From contig CM040120.1 in the NCBI GenBank assembly GCA_022559845.1, forward strand, positions 310,656,740 to 310,720,739: a DNA stretch of 64,000 nucleotides, read 5' to 3'. This document shows, in pieces, positions 11,417-22,760 of this stretch. The notes beneath the pieces were generated by a model, which was given only the letters and a program-made list of their open reading frames with translations, was not told the origin of the DNA and searched no databases. Each line of letters opens with the position of its first letter. The stretch's first letter is position 1. Source of the stretch: Amorphophallus konjac (lineage: Eukaryota; Streptophyta; Magnoliopsida; Alismatales; Araceae). A program made the translations under genes and the position numbers.

Positions 11417-12186
11417 CTGAGCCAGAATCAAGCCCATCAAGGTTGCACAAAGTGCAAGAACAGCTCCCGCTGTGATCACATACCTATAGTTAAAGCATCG
11501 CAAGGATTATTGGCAAACTAATCCAATAAATTGTGGTGAATGATACTATGGAAACAACATTAATAATTTTCAGAGCAAGTAGAAACTTACAGAGCCCATT
11601 GCATTCCATGACTGGCAAATGCAGAAGAAATAGGTGTATCTCGATCCAAAGCAAAATATGGTACAAGGCCAACAACAACCACAGACACAAGCATATACAG
11701 GAAGCCGCACGTAGACAAAGACAACCCAATGCCCAAAGGCAAATCTCATTGGGTATTTTTTACCTACATAAAAAATGGAAAAGAAATACTGACTTAATAA
11801 CTACAAATGTTAACAACAATGTTATGAATTAAGCTTTGCCAATCAGCCTAACACATTTTGTATAATATCCACAATGCCATACCTCCTCAGCAGTGCTAGC
11901 AACTGAATCAAAACCTATGTATGCAAAGAAGACGGTGGCTGCTCCAGAAAGCATGCCACCTACACCATAAGGGAAGTAACTGGAAGCCAAAAAAGAAAGT
12001 TGAAAGGGTTAGTCCTTGTATTGGCAATGATCACCATACACATAAGGCAAGAAATAGTTTTCATTACCCGCTACTAACAGAATATCCAACCCAACCAGTC
12101 TTGAAACTAAGATATCCACCAGCAACAGCAATGAAGATCATGACATAGACATTTACAGTTGTGACAATGGCTTGTACAAATGAACT
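11417..12186 (-). pseudogene. Cationic amino acid transporter (CAT family), four-exon fragment
   Basis: Four consecutive exons on the minus strand with clean GT-AG borders: 12186-12068, 11979-11883, 11763-11591 and 11483-11417. Phases join without error. Translated motifs are typical of plant CAT transporters of the APC superfamily: [35 protein letters not shown], then DLPLGIG, VVVVGLVPYFALDRD, PISSAFASHGMQW, and YVITAGAVLALC...TLMGLI. These are membrane helices in the middle of a 12-14 helix protein that moves arginine, lysine and related amino acids across the plasma or vacuolar membrane. Two residues differ from family expectation at the start of the third exon, and one is an in-frame TGA (about codon 5 of that exon, immediately before DLPLG). 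Exons for both ends of the protein are absent from 9901-14446. It is either a dead fragment or part of a gene whose flanking introns are filled by elements A and X. Confidence 0.85.
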
Positions 12187-13940
12187 CTGAAGAGAAAATG
12201 CACATATCAAATTTCTCCTTTAAAAAATGGAAAAATCACACCTAATACTTCCCAGAAATAGTTAAAATGTTTCAAATTACAAATATTATGGATATCTAAT
12301 ACATGTTGTTTGTATTTTGTGACAATGTTCGTCATCTTCTCTTTTCTTAGTCGCAACAGTAGAACTACAATCTTCAATCGGTGCTAAGACAACAAAGACC
12401 ACCTTTACCTTGGCAGTGATAAAAAAATCCTCAATCACTAATACAAATTAGACAGTCCTAGAGACATGTTCTCTTATGTATCTAGTAAATAATTTAGAAA
12501 AGATTTTGAAGTTTTTGTAAATTGACCATGTTGTATATACACAGGTATATTATTTGAATACACTACAATATTTCTCGACAACAATTAAGCCCAAGGATGT
12601 GAAATTGAGAAATGAAGATTGCCACCGAGATAACTCAACTTAAATCGATCGCAAGATTACTAATGATTGGTGTTAACCACTGAAATTCCCTTTTAAATCC
12701 TATCACTATACATGCAAAAGGTGTTTAGAGGTCAAAGTCACAAAGAAATAAAAATTAGAAAGATGAGAACATAGAAAAACCATATCATAGGAAGGTGAGA
12801 TACAAAATTATAATTCTTACTGTCTAAAGTAAGGAATATGCAAAAATAACATCCTAGATCAGGCTGAGACAACAAATGGTGTGTCAAACATGTCCTATGT
12901 TTTTCATTACATCTGTAAGCATCTTATGGACATGCTAGATGTGCCATAGCAATGGGTGCATATATAAGTCCCTAGATGTGCCATAGCAATTGGCAATGGT
13001 AGATGTGACATATCTGACGGTTTGTCTTATAAAGGAGTTAAAATGTATATGCGTAAGTCCTTGAATCTCTCACATACACACACAGAGAAAAAGAAAATAA
13101 GAAATTGACTTATAAATGATACACATATAGTCCACTTGGTGCAACTATGCATTTATGGCAATTAAGAATAACTACTATCGTCTACAATTCTGAAAAAATA
13201 AAACATCATCTGTGGTCAGCCTTCATCTGGAAAAGCAAATAGATATGAGCATTTAGCATTGCCTTGTTGAACCACACAAAATGCTAATTATTATTTCTGC
13301 TTATGATGCTATCCATTAATGGATCACACATCTTGCAAGTATATCTAAATTATGCCAGAACGTATCAAAGTTTGAGGACAAATTCTACTATAATAAAACA
13401 AAGATGCTGCCACACTAGAAAGAAACCAATAAATGAAGGACACGGTGAAGAAGACAAACTTCTAAAAATTTCCATGCAAATAATGTAAGGTCTAAAAATA
13501 AATGAACTGAAATGCACAACTATTAGAAATATATAAGATTAGCCAATCTAAGAAAAGAAATAGATTAATTTTCTTTTTATGGGCAAAATTGTTGGTGATG
13601 TTTTTTGCAAATAATTAATGAAGACATTAGTGATAGCAAGACATACTAATAATGATACGGGACAGGGAGGGTCGACTTCGATTTTGGCAAGGCACATACA
13701 GGCAACGGGCCGAAAATTGGCACGATTGGGCATGTTACCTGGCTAACTGGGCCTCCCTGTGCACTATTTTTGTGATGAAAGGGAGTTAGGGCTCCCTGGA
13801 TAGCATCATGGCAGACCTTCGCAGGTGTCTGCTGCTATTGGGGCTCCGACGGCCAAGGGTTTGGGGTGCTGCTGCTGGGAGCAGGGCGGTGGTGCACCCA
13901 CCGAGATGGAAGGCAGGGACACCGGCGTACGCCACAATCT
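12187..13940. other. Host-like DNA, no exon recognised
   Basis: AT-rich up to about 13640, then increasingly GC-rich. A short repeat (CTAGATGTGCCATAGCAAT) occurs near 12933 and 12973. I found no upstream CAT exon. Open frames on both strands around 13786-14290 overlap each other in GC-rich DNA and show no domain. Confidence 0.45.
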
Positions 13941-13944
13941 CCGG

Positions 13945-14446
13945 GGTTGCTCCTGTGGGCCAGCAAAGGCTAGGCCGAGTCGCCGGCATGGTGAAAAGCG
14001 GCAGCGGGTGGCGTAGGGTGGTTGGGAGGGACGACGATCGTGGCGGAGTGGACCTTCGTGTAGCTGCAACTAAGGGAGCACAAAAAAAGACAGCGAGAGG
14101 AAGAAGAAGAAGGGGGGCAGAAAGCGGCGGGGCTCGCAGAGACTACAGAGAGGAGGTGCTGGGCAGCCGGGGTTCTATCAGATCGCGACGAGGAAGGAAG
14201 AGTAAGGGACAAGGAGGGACCAGGTGAACCATTGGCAGGGCTGCTCCTGTCGGTCAATAGAGGCCGGGCCGAGTCACCAGAACCGTACAACGACGCAGTA
14301 GGTGGCGCGGGGCGGCTGGGATAGCCGACTATGGCAGCGGAGTGGACCTTTGTGTCATTGCGACTGAGGGAGTGCAGAAGAAGACGGCGAGAGGAAGAAG
14401 AAGAGGAGGGTAGCGGGGCTCATAGTGACCACAGTGAGGAGGTGGC
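13945..14446. repeat. GC-rich tandem duplication, period about 290 bp
   Basis: The block starting GCTCCTGTGGGCCAGCAAAGG near 13948 recurs in diverged form near 14241. Matching sub-blocks follow at the same spacing: GGCCGAGTC..., GGAGTGGACCTT, GCGAGAGGAAGAAGAAGA. The second unit ends where element X begins. An open frame of 139 codons (13808-14227, plus) crosses the first unit but has no recognisable domain. Confidence 0.7.
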
Positions 14447-15188
14447 TGTAAATAGATTAATCCACCCAAGCCCTCCAACTATGTAAACATAAACATGCAT
14501 ATGTAAATGTCAAACATGGACAATGAGAAGCAAAGGGCGATGAAGAAAAGAAATGAACCGTGATCGCCACCCAAGGATTAGCAGTAGAAAGTAGGTGCTA
14601 TGATGAAAACAAACCTATTGCATACCTTGGGAAATGAGGAAGAAGACTGCGACCAAAGGTGACCGCTACAACTTGATCGCGCCTTGAAAAGGGGTGCGGG
14701 GAACCGATGTCGGTGACACCTCCTCTCCTTCCAGCCAGCTAGAGGAAGAGGGCCTCACGTCCTATTGATGGTCTCCTGCAAAACAAAGCCATGAAAACAA
14801 AAGAACATCCATTAGATCATGAAAGTTTAGCATGTGTCCCGAAGTGATAAATTAGCATGGAAGAAAGGGGGAGAACGCACCGGGGAGGGTTTTTTAACCC
14901 CTATAAATGGGTTCAAAAGAAAGGTGAGAGTGTTGTGCATGCATGGGATTTAGAATCACGAAATTTGGTTGAGAAAAGAGGGAGAAAAACGTTGTGCAAA
15001 ATGAGGAAAAATGCATGAATGTGTAGCAATAGTGCAAAAAACTAAGTGTAAAACTGTGACGTTTGTGAAAAGTAGAGGGAGAGAACTAAGCCTAGGAGTG
15101 AAGAAAGAGAGCCTAGAGAGATGGGAAATGAAGCAGATACTCCCCTCTTCAAGATGGGCCCAATGAAGGACGAAGAGGATGCCGGATG
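14447..15188 (-). repeat. Left LTR of X, part 1
   Basis: Aligns with 60360-61100 at roughly 97% by eye. It stops at the GGATG duplicated on insertion of W (15184-15188); the second part starts after 38658. Confidence 0.88.
15184..15188. other. Target-site duplication of W (GGATG), left copy
   Basis: GGATG here and at 38654-38658 flank element W exactly. The uninterrupted X LTR at about 61097 has a single GGATG at the same place. Confidence 0.95.
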
Positions 15189-16365
15189 TGAAGTGACACA
15201 ACCTGAGACTTAGGCAAGCAAGCACATTCACAATCAAAAGGGCCAATTTTGGGCCACCGCTCTCCCGTCGCTCACCCAAGCCCGGGGTGACTTGGCAATG
15301 CCAAGTGGAGGATGTGGGGTTGGGCCCTTGCTGGTAGAGGTCCAGCAAGGCCAAGACTTGATTCCCAATGGATGTGGAAGCCCAATTCAATGGGCCGACC
15401 AAGTGCCAAAGGCACCGGTTTCACTCTTCCCACGGTGATCACTCAAGGCAAAGGGGCTTGAGGATCGAGCACTCACTCTCACGGCCAGTGAAACTAAGAA
15501 CTAATATTGAAAGATAAGCACAATAAGCAAGGTTTTAGAGCACTTACTCAACCGGTTTGAAAAAACCGATCCGTTCGAAGACGAGGACGAGCGGGGAGAC
15601 GGTGGATCCCCACACGCCGCGCCGGGGTAGCTTGACTTGCCCAAATGATTACAATACTACACCTCTCACAGGAGGGGGATCTTGGGGTGGGGGTTAAGGT
15701 ATATTACAACTAATACTACCTCCACACAGGGAGGGGCCTTCAGCCGGCCAAGCGGGGAGGGGAAATTGAGAAAGGAACACCGAAGGTGGAGGTTGCCGAT
15801 TCTGCTCACATTCTGTGGATGCTGACAGCTGAGTGGAGATCTGACTTCTGTGGCTGCTAACGATTTTTTTTGGGGACGAAACACCTGGAGAAGCTTTGTA
15901 GGAGGCCAGGGAAGTCGTTCAATTTTTGTTGATTTCTTCTGACGTCGATGCTGAGCAGGATGGAGGCCCGAACAGGGAGGCAGACTCTCGGACTGGCAGC
16001 TTCTGATTTCTAGCAGTAGGTTGCAGAGGGTACCCCGACAGCTCCCGAACTCAGAATCAAGCACCGTCAGAGTTGTTGGAACCGTGGATGAGTCATCTTT
16101 GCAGAAAAACTGACGGGGAAGCCAAACAATGCCGGAGAAGATCACGGGGCTCTGAACAATGCTGACAGGTCGGTGAAGACTATGGGTAGCAGATCTGCGT
16201 AGCTGAGGGAGAAAAATGAGAACTCTGGATCACGAATGAAAAATGAAGTTCTGTTTGTTGATTCTGGAAGTAGACTGGGCGATGAAGAACTGTGAAGAAG
16301 AGCTCTTGGACTGATTCCTCCGGGGTTCGTCGTGGAAGAGCTTCTAATCCGGCTCAGGTCCTCAG

Positions 16366-16873
16366 TGATAAGTGTGTATTTTTATATCTTAATTCATGAT
16401 TCTACATATTTTTATGAGCTTAAATTATATTAATTCTCACACTTACTGTTGATTTTTGATCAATTATTTATTTTTCTGAAATTAAATAAAGTTTAATTAC
16501 AATTTTTATGTATTTATGCAGGCACTCGGTACGAGAAAAACTCCACGAAAAAGAAAATAAAGAGAATAAAAATATTATGATAATGGGCCAGAAGCCCAGG
16601 AAATTGTTCAAAAAGAAAAGAAAAAAATAGAAAAAAAATAAAATTATTTGATATTTTTTAGAATTTTCTAAGATATATATATATATATATATATATTATT
16701 TATATATATATATTTAAAAAAAAGTTTAAAACCCTCGCCCCCCTTCCCGCCTTCGCCGCCCGCGCCATTGGCACGGGCGACGAGGCGAGAAGGCGAAAAG
16801 GGGGGGGGGGGTTCGTGGCACCTGAAGGCGCGAAGGCGGAGGCGGCAGCGGCGGGGGTCGTGGCGGGTCAGCA
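16366..16873 (+). repeat. Left terminal repeat of V
   Basis: 508 bp aligning to 19686-20210. It contains AT microsatellite (about 16674-16714) and GC-rich blocks. The sequence after 16873 lacks a recognisable primer site; see the finding on V ends. Confidence 0.8.
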
Positions 16874-17164
16874 GGAGGCGGCCGGCGCCGTGGGACATAT
16901 CCTAGCGCCGCGTGGCGACGGCGGACACGGTGGGCGCACCAGGGGCCCACGGCGGTAGGCCGCCTACCGGACGGCGGTCGGCACGTTGCGCCGGCAGAGA
17001 GAGAATAAGAGAGAAAGAGGAGAAGAAAGGGCCATAAAAATTCTAAAAAAATTTGGAAAAAATCAGAAAAAAATGACAAAGGTGCAGCACATTCCAGCCT
17101 ACCAAGTTGGGTCAAAATTAGGTGCACTTGATTGTTTCACATGGGCAAGAAGAGTTTGTAACCC

Positions 17165-17171
17165 TATATAA
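17165..17171 (+). promoter_or_regulatory. TATA box candidate in V, outside the matched repeat
   Basis: TATATAA followed by a start-site-like context and, about 180 bp later (near 17349), AATAAA. It lies downstream of the 508 bp repeat, implying that V's original LTR extended further. Confidence 0.5.
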
Positions 17172-18692
17172 GGGCTTCATGTGTAATGGAATGGGGGGGG
17201 GGGTTGTTAGTGAAGGTTGAGTAGGAAGAGAGAGCTAGCTATGGATCATGTGTAATGTAAGTTTGTTCTTTATTTTTCTGAAGTTGTTGATTGTTAGAGT
17301 TGTATTTTACAAGCTTTTGAAGTCAAAGTTGTAAGTTGAAGTTCTTTCAATAAAAGTTTCATTTTTGAATTCAGCCTTTTCCTAGCCTTATTTCGCATGA
17401 TTGTAATCTTCATTTCAATTTGTGTTCTTCATAAACGTTTTTTGTTTTCAAGTGTTCTTCAACTTCTCTGTTGATCATTTGTTCCAATTCTTCATACTTC
17501 ATAGAGTTTTGGTCCGTTTTCTTAAGTGCTGTTTTATGTATTTACTGTTCATCTGTGGTGAGACATTCTAGTTTTCTTATGCTTTGAAGCCTTTCTAAAC
17601 CTCTTTTCAATCTGAGTTCTTCATCAACTGTGTTCCTCTCTTCGAGATCTCCATTTCATTCTTCTACCACTTTGTCTAATTCTGTGTATTTTTAGAGTTA
17701 GAATTAATTTTTCAAGATGCTGTTTTTCTGTCAGTTACTATTCACCAGCAGTGATAGATCTTGATTTTTCATTGCCTTCCTCTTATTTTCAGTGTCTATG
17801 TTCTTCATCACAGTTCTTCCTCTTTCAATTCTCTACAACATTCATGTTTTACACTTCTTCTAATTTCGTCTATATTTGAAGTTATACTTTTTCTTCCAAC
17901 CCCTATTTTCACTTGAATTCTGTTATGTTTTCCAACTTAAGTTTTCATAATCGCACTCCAAAATACAACATTTGATTTTCCAAACATAAGGATATGTCAA
18001 ACTTGAACTAAAATCAAATATTCTCTCCTCGTGGGATCGACCCGTACTTACCATTGTACTGCATGATACTTTCAATCTAGAGGAGAGGATAGAGCTTATG
18101 CCAATTCTTGACCACGGTGATTCTTTTGAAGTTCTTCCAACCGACTGGTCTACTCTTGCTCTACATGATGATCCCATAGCCTCTAAGGAGGAACATTTCA
18201 TAATTGATGACATGATTTTTCCCAATGTTCCTCCTCTATTCTCTGATTGGGGTGGTCCGTTTGTGATGCCTCCATCTCGATCTCTGTCTCGCCCTTGCAT
18301 TCACCAACCACATTCATTTTCTTCAGGGCATGAAAAAGACAATTTTGGCAAGGATAAAATTCTTTGGTTGCTCATTTTAAAATCAACTTGTTGGTTGTTG
18401 AGCTACAGTGCGTCTGGATGAAGACGTTAAATTTAGCGCTTTTTGGGAGGTAGCCCAACGTTTTCACAGTTTGGTGTGCAAATAAATGGCTTCTGGGGAG
18501 GCCACCCACGGTTTTTGTGATTTGATGATTTGTTTTAGTGTGTTTCTTTTACAGTTCTCAGGCCACAACGCAATGAAGCCCTCATCACTTCGCCCGAGCC
18601 ATCATGTTGTATCCTTCCATCTCAACTATATTATCTCTTTCAATGTCCTCTGATCTTTCTACTGTTTATGCCATTGAGGACAATGTCATTTA

Positions 18693-18708
18693 AGTTGGGG
18701 GGGGGGGA
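18693..18708 (+). other. Internal polypurine-like G-run in V
   Basis: AAGTTGGGGGGGGGGAG inside V resembles the tract before the right repeat at 19672-19685. It could be a central polypurine tract or a relic of an older terminus. Confidence 0.4.
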
Positions 18709-19151
18709 GATCAATGTCAAAAATTTTAAAAATAAAATTTTTAAAAATTTCAAAAATTTCTAAAAATTTCAACAAAATTTTTTCTTACTTTCTTGAAATT
18801 GTCATGTTAAACAACAGTTTTTCCCGAGTTGAATTTCTTGATTCATGTCGCATGAAAAGTGATTCTGAATAGAAACAACTGGGAAAAGGATGTTGGATAA
18901 TTTATTTACTCTAGCCATGGAAAATTGATTTAAGAATCTCTTTAAAGTTCAGATGCACTTTCGAAAAAATAAAATCACGATGCACGCTAATGAAACAAGA
19001 AGGACAAACCTTCTGTTATTTTAGACAGATTGTCTGATATTCTACATTTTCTGAAGAAAAGACCTTTTATAAGCTTTCTGCCATATTATTATTTGTTGAA
19101 ATACAAAAGTATGAGAAAAAAAATACCATGAAAAATGCTCCGATTCTGAGT

Positions 19152-19260
19152 AACCGGGCCTACTTCACTTGAGACGTGTTGAGATTCGCGTCAAAAGGAA
19201 AAGGGAACTTGGATCTGTGGAACCGGGCCTACTTCACCTAAGACGTGTTGAGGTTCGCGT
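19152..19260 (+). repeat. Two-copy 69-bp-spaced repeat in V
   Basis: AACCGGGCCTACTTCAC occurs at 19152 and 19221, each followed by GACGTGTTGAG and TTCGCGT with small differences. Confidence 0.75.
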
Positions 19261-19685
19261 AAAACAGTGACGGGTAGTGCAGCATCATGTGTGTATATAA
19301 AAAAAAAGTAGAAAAGAAAAAAAAATATATAGTGATCCCAAAAGGGACATATCAATAAGGCAGACAAAAAGCTAGTGTGCATTGAACGCTCTAAGTAAGA
19401 AGTGCAGAATTGAAAGGCATTTGTTCGAAATAGCAACTGGAGGATGCAATTGTCTCTACTGTGAATTTAGTATTCCACTTGCATAAGTGCTACTGAATTT
19501 TGATTAGAATACTTGATCATGTTCCTAAGGCTAGTCGGTGGTAATTATTCCAAATTCTTGATCTTTAGTTACCTCTATGAAAGATGATATAGCAATGAGG
19601 CATGGATACTTTAAACTCTTGTTAGTCCTACAATTTTTCATTATATGCATTACTAAGGGACTAGCAATGAGTAAGTTGGGGGGTG

Positions 19686-20210
19686 TGATAAGTGTGTATT
19701 TTTATATCTTAATTCATGATTCTACATATTTTTATGAGCTTAAATTATATTAAATATACACTTCTCACACTTACTGTTGATTTTTGATCAATTATTTATT
19801 TTTCTGAAATTAAATAAATTTTAATTACAATTTTTATGTATTTATGCAGGTACTCAGTACGAGAAAAGCTCCACGAAAAAGAAAATAAAGAGAATAAAAA
19901 TATTATGATAATGGGCCAGAAGCCCAGGAAATTGTTCAAAAAGAAAAGAAAAAAATAGAAAAAAAATAAAATTATTTGATATTTTTTAGATTTTTCTAAG
20001 ATATATATACTATATATAGATATAGATATATATATATTATTTATATATATATATTTAAAAAAAAAGTTTAAAACCCCCGCCCCCCTTCCCGCCTTCGCCG
20101 CCCGCGCCATTGGCACGGGCGACGAGGCGAGAAGGCGAAAAGGGGGGGGGGGGGTTCGTGGCACCTGAAGGCGCGAAGGCGGCAGCGGCGGGGGTCGTGG
20201 CGGGTCAGCA
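19686..20210 (+). repeat. Right terminal repeat of V
   Basis: 525 bp copy of the left repeat with an extra 8 bp near 19752 and a longer mixed AT stretch. It ends GTCAGCA directly before the CTCAG duplication. Confidence 0.85.
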
Positions 20211-21337
20211 CTCAGCAGAGGCAGAACTGTGCGGTTGTGGGAGAATGGAGCTTTCGGGCAGCATACAACTCGGATGAAGATGAAACCTCTTCTGTTGCGA
20301 AGGAGACTGGTAGACGCTTCCAACGATAGCTCTTGGGTCTTCAAACTCGTTCGGAGGAAGTCGTGGTGGCTGCTGCAAGTTGCTGATTCACCTACAACTT
20401 CTGCACTGCCAGCATCATCTTTGACATAGCCTTCAAATGACCTAAAAAGAAGAAGAGGGGGTGGTATATGGTGAAGGGGTGGATGAAGAATGGTGGAGGG
20501 GAGGTATGGGAGGTGTGGAGGAGTGCTAAAGGTGGAGGGGAGGTGGAGGAAGAGGGGAGGTCATAGGGTTTCAGCTGGAGGGAGAGGGGAGGGGTGTGCA
20601 AGGGGTGGAGGAGAATGGAGGGGGAGAGGGGCGAACTAACCTAATGGAGATGGAGGGGGGCGGCCAAAACAATTGGAGGGAAGGTCATTTCAAATTCAAA
20701 ATGGCCTTAGAAGTTGGGAGGTTGTGTGGGGAAGAGGAATGGGTGTGTTGGAATGGGGAAGATAGTGTTGGAATGTGGAAGATAGTATTGGAATGTGGAA
20801 GATTCTTCCTTGGGACTAGGGGGGTGGAGTAATGGTGGCTATGGGAAGTGGAGGGGCTTTAATGGGGTAGGTGGGGGTTGGAGGTGGTTGGGAGGGGAGG
20901 AGAGAGAGAGGGGGGCGAACCTAGGAGAGAGAAAGAAGGATAGAGAGAGAGGTGGGGTGGGGAATCACTCCCCTAGGGCTTCTCACCCAACTATAGGATT
21001 CACTCCACTAGAACTAAGTTTGAACACTCAAATAGAAATCTTTTGTATTGAATCATTCAGTAGTCCAAAATGAAGGAAATTGGGCCCTATATATAGGCAA
21101 CCCACATTTTACAATAAGACCCTGACAAAAGACTCAATGACAAATAACCGAGGGGTAGGGGGTGCTCTTGGGCTAAGCCCAATAAATTGGGCCCAATAAC
21201 AACCTAATGACACACAAACTAAGGAAAATAAACATGAGACCTAGGGACATGACTCAAATAAAATGAAAATTACATCAAATGACTCAAATAGAAAGCACAA
21301 ACAGGATAATTGGGCCTTTATAGAGAGAGGCCCGAAC

Positions 21338-22760
21338 TCAAACGACGCCGGAGTGTGAAGACGACCCTAGCCAAAGGGAGTTGTGGATGATGCCTCCATC
21401 AAATCCCCTGGGCTGTGAAGAGCTCGACTCCGTCGAGTAGGGGTCCATCCGGCTGTGGTACTGCTCGAGGAGGTCCGGATCCAACTGTTGGAGATCCTCC
21501 CGACTCACCCAAGAGTCATCCGAAGGAGGCCGATCCTTCCACCTGACGAGATAGCGCTCATTGACCTTGCTCCGAGTGGTAGTGACTTGTTCATCCAATA
21601 TTTGTTCAATACGTTCACGCTGGGCTCTTTTGGCTAGTGGTCTCTCCTCACGGGTGGGGGCTCTCTCAAGGGAAGAAGTAGGCTCAATCTCCTCACTAGG
21701 TACCACCGTGGGTCCCTTATATGGTACTAGGTCGGCGACATTGAATGTGGGACTTATTCCATATTCCTCAGGGAGATCTAACTCGTAGGCATTGGCACCA
21801 ATGCGCCTCAAGACCTGGAAGGGACCAGCCCCACGTGGCCTCAGTTTAGAGATGGCTCACGGGGAGAGCCTCTCCGTCCTTACCATCACAAGGTCACCCA
21901 CATGGAATTCTTGGAGACACCGATGAGAGTCGGCCAGCCTTTTATAAGCCTCATTCTTTTTGTTGATGTGCTTGCGAATTTCTTCATGCAATTCTCTAAT
22001 ATGTTGTGTAAAAGACTCGGCTGAAATGGACACCCTAGCATGCTGGGGAAGGGGAATGAGATCAGAAGGCTTTCTTGGTTTGTACCCATGCACTGCTTCA
22101 AATGGACTCATCCCTATGGACTTATTGATGGAGTTGTTATATGCAAATTCTGGCTGTGGTAAGATGAGATCCCAATTTCCGGGGCGATCCTCAACAAGAC
22201 ACCTAAGGAGGTTCCCTAGACTCCGATTAACAACTTCTGTTTGGCCATCCGTTTGGGGGTGGTAGGTAGTGGAGAATTTGAGAAGGGTACCCATCATGTG
22301 CCAAAGAGTTTTCCAAAAGTAGCTAGTGAATTTGACATCCCTATCGGAGACTATGGTCTTAGGTAGCCCGTGGAGTCGGACAACCTCATCAAAGAACAAT
22401 CGGGCCACATGGGAGGCATCGGAGGTCTTGGAGCATGGGATGAAGTGGGCCATCTTGGAAAACCTATCAACTACCACATAGATGGAGTCATGCTTTCTTT
22501 GAGTCTTGGGTAGTCCTAGCACAAAGTCCATGCTCACATCTTGCCATGAACGGTCGGGAATGGGGAGTGGGGTGTATAGGCCGGTGTTTTGTTTCACTTG
22601 TTTGGCCGAAGCACATGTTTGGCATTGGCCCACAATCTTGCCTACATCTCTCTTGAGACTTGGCCAATAAAACTGTCCCTCAACTAGGGCAATGGTTTTG
22701 TGGACTCCAAAATGGCCAGCTAGTCCTTCCGCATGTAATTCCCAAATCAAGAAGTCACGG
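21338..22760 (-). pseudogene. W pol, 3' part: integrase and chromodomain (broken)
   Basis: Continuation of W pol on the far side of element U. The order on the minus strand is the integrase zinc-binding part (ELHAEGLAGHFGVHKT, then CQTCASAK), the catalytic core ([30 protein letters not shown]), the GPF-type C-terminal part (GAGPFQVLRRIG) and a chromodomain (YLVRWKDRPPSDDSWVSRED). Such chromodomains steer integration to marked chromatin in chromoviruses. An in-frame TGA at 21857-21859 separates integrase from the chromodomain region. The integrase frame itself is open from 22777 to that stop, its first codons belonging to the U LTR. Close relative: the corresponding part of U. Confidence 0.92.
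22756..22760. other. Target-site duplication of U (CACGG), left copy
   Basis: CACGG here and at 32471-32475 flank U exactly. Joining the two W halves over one copy restores the reading order between the RNase H linker and integrase. Confidence 0.95.

Larger units (their letters stand above)
16366..20210 (+). mobile_element. Non-autonomous LTR retroelement V, nested in the W LTR
   Basis: Direct repeats starting TGATAAGTGTGTATT at 16366-16873 and 19686-20210 enclose 2.8 kb. A perfect CTCAG duplication (16361-16365 and 20211-20215) and the empty site in the other W LTR (near 37467) define the ends. A G-rich polypurine tract precedes the right repeat, so V reads on the plus strand. No gag or pol domain is present. 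Blocks such as GAGGACAATGTCATTTAAG followed by a G-run resemble the 3' region of Athila/Tat-type gypsy elements, so V is probably a large retrotransposon derivative (LARD type). Only one open frame of note exists (18098-18421, 107 codons), without a recognised domain. Confidence 0.85.
15189..21401 (-). repeat. Left LTR of W, interrupted by element V
   Basis: 6213 bp. Removing V and one copy of its target duplication leaves about 2.36 kb, matching the 2365 bp right LTR. A TATATATA block at about 21089-21096 equals that of the right LTR and of U. Confidence 0.92.

Noticed and set aside
13786..14290. Several overlapping open frames of 60-140 codons on both strands
   Set aside because: They arise from GC-rich, repeated sequence, overlap each other and show no domain.
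18098..18421. 107-codon open frame in V as a real gene
   Set aside because: No domain, no related frame elsewhere in the window, acidic but otherwise featureless; left as a note only.
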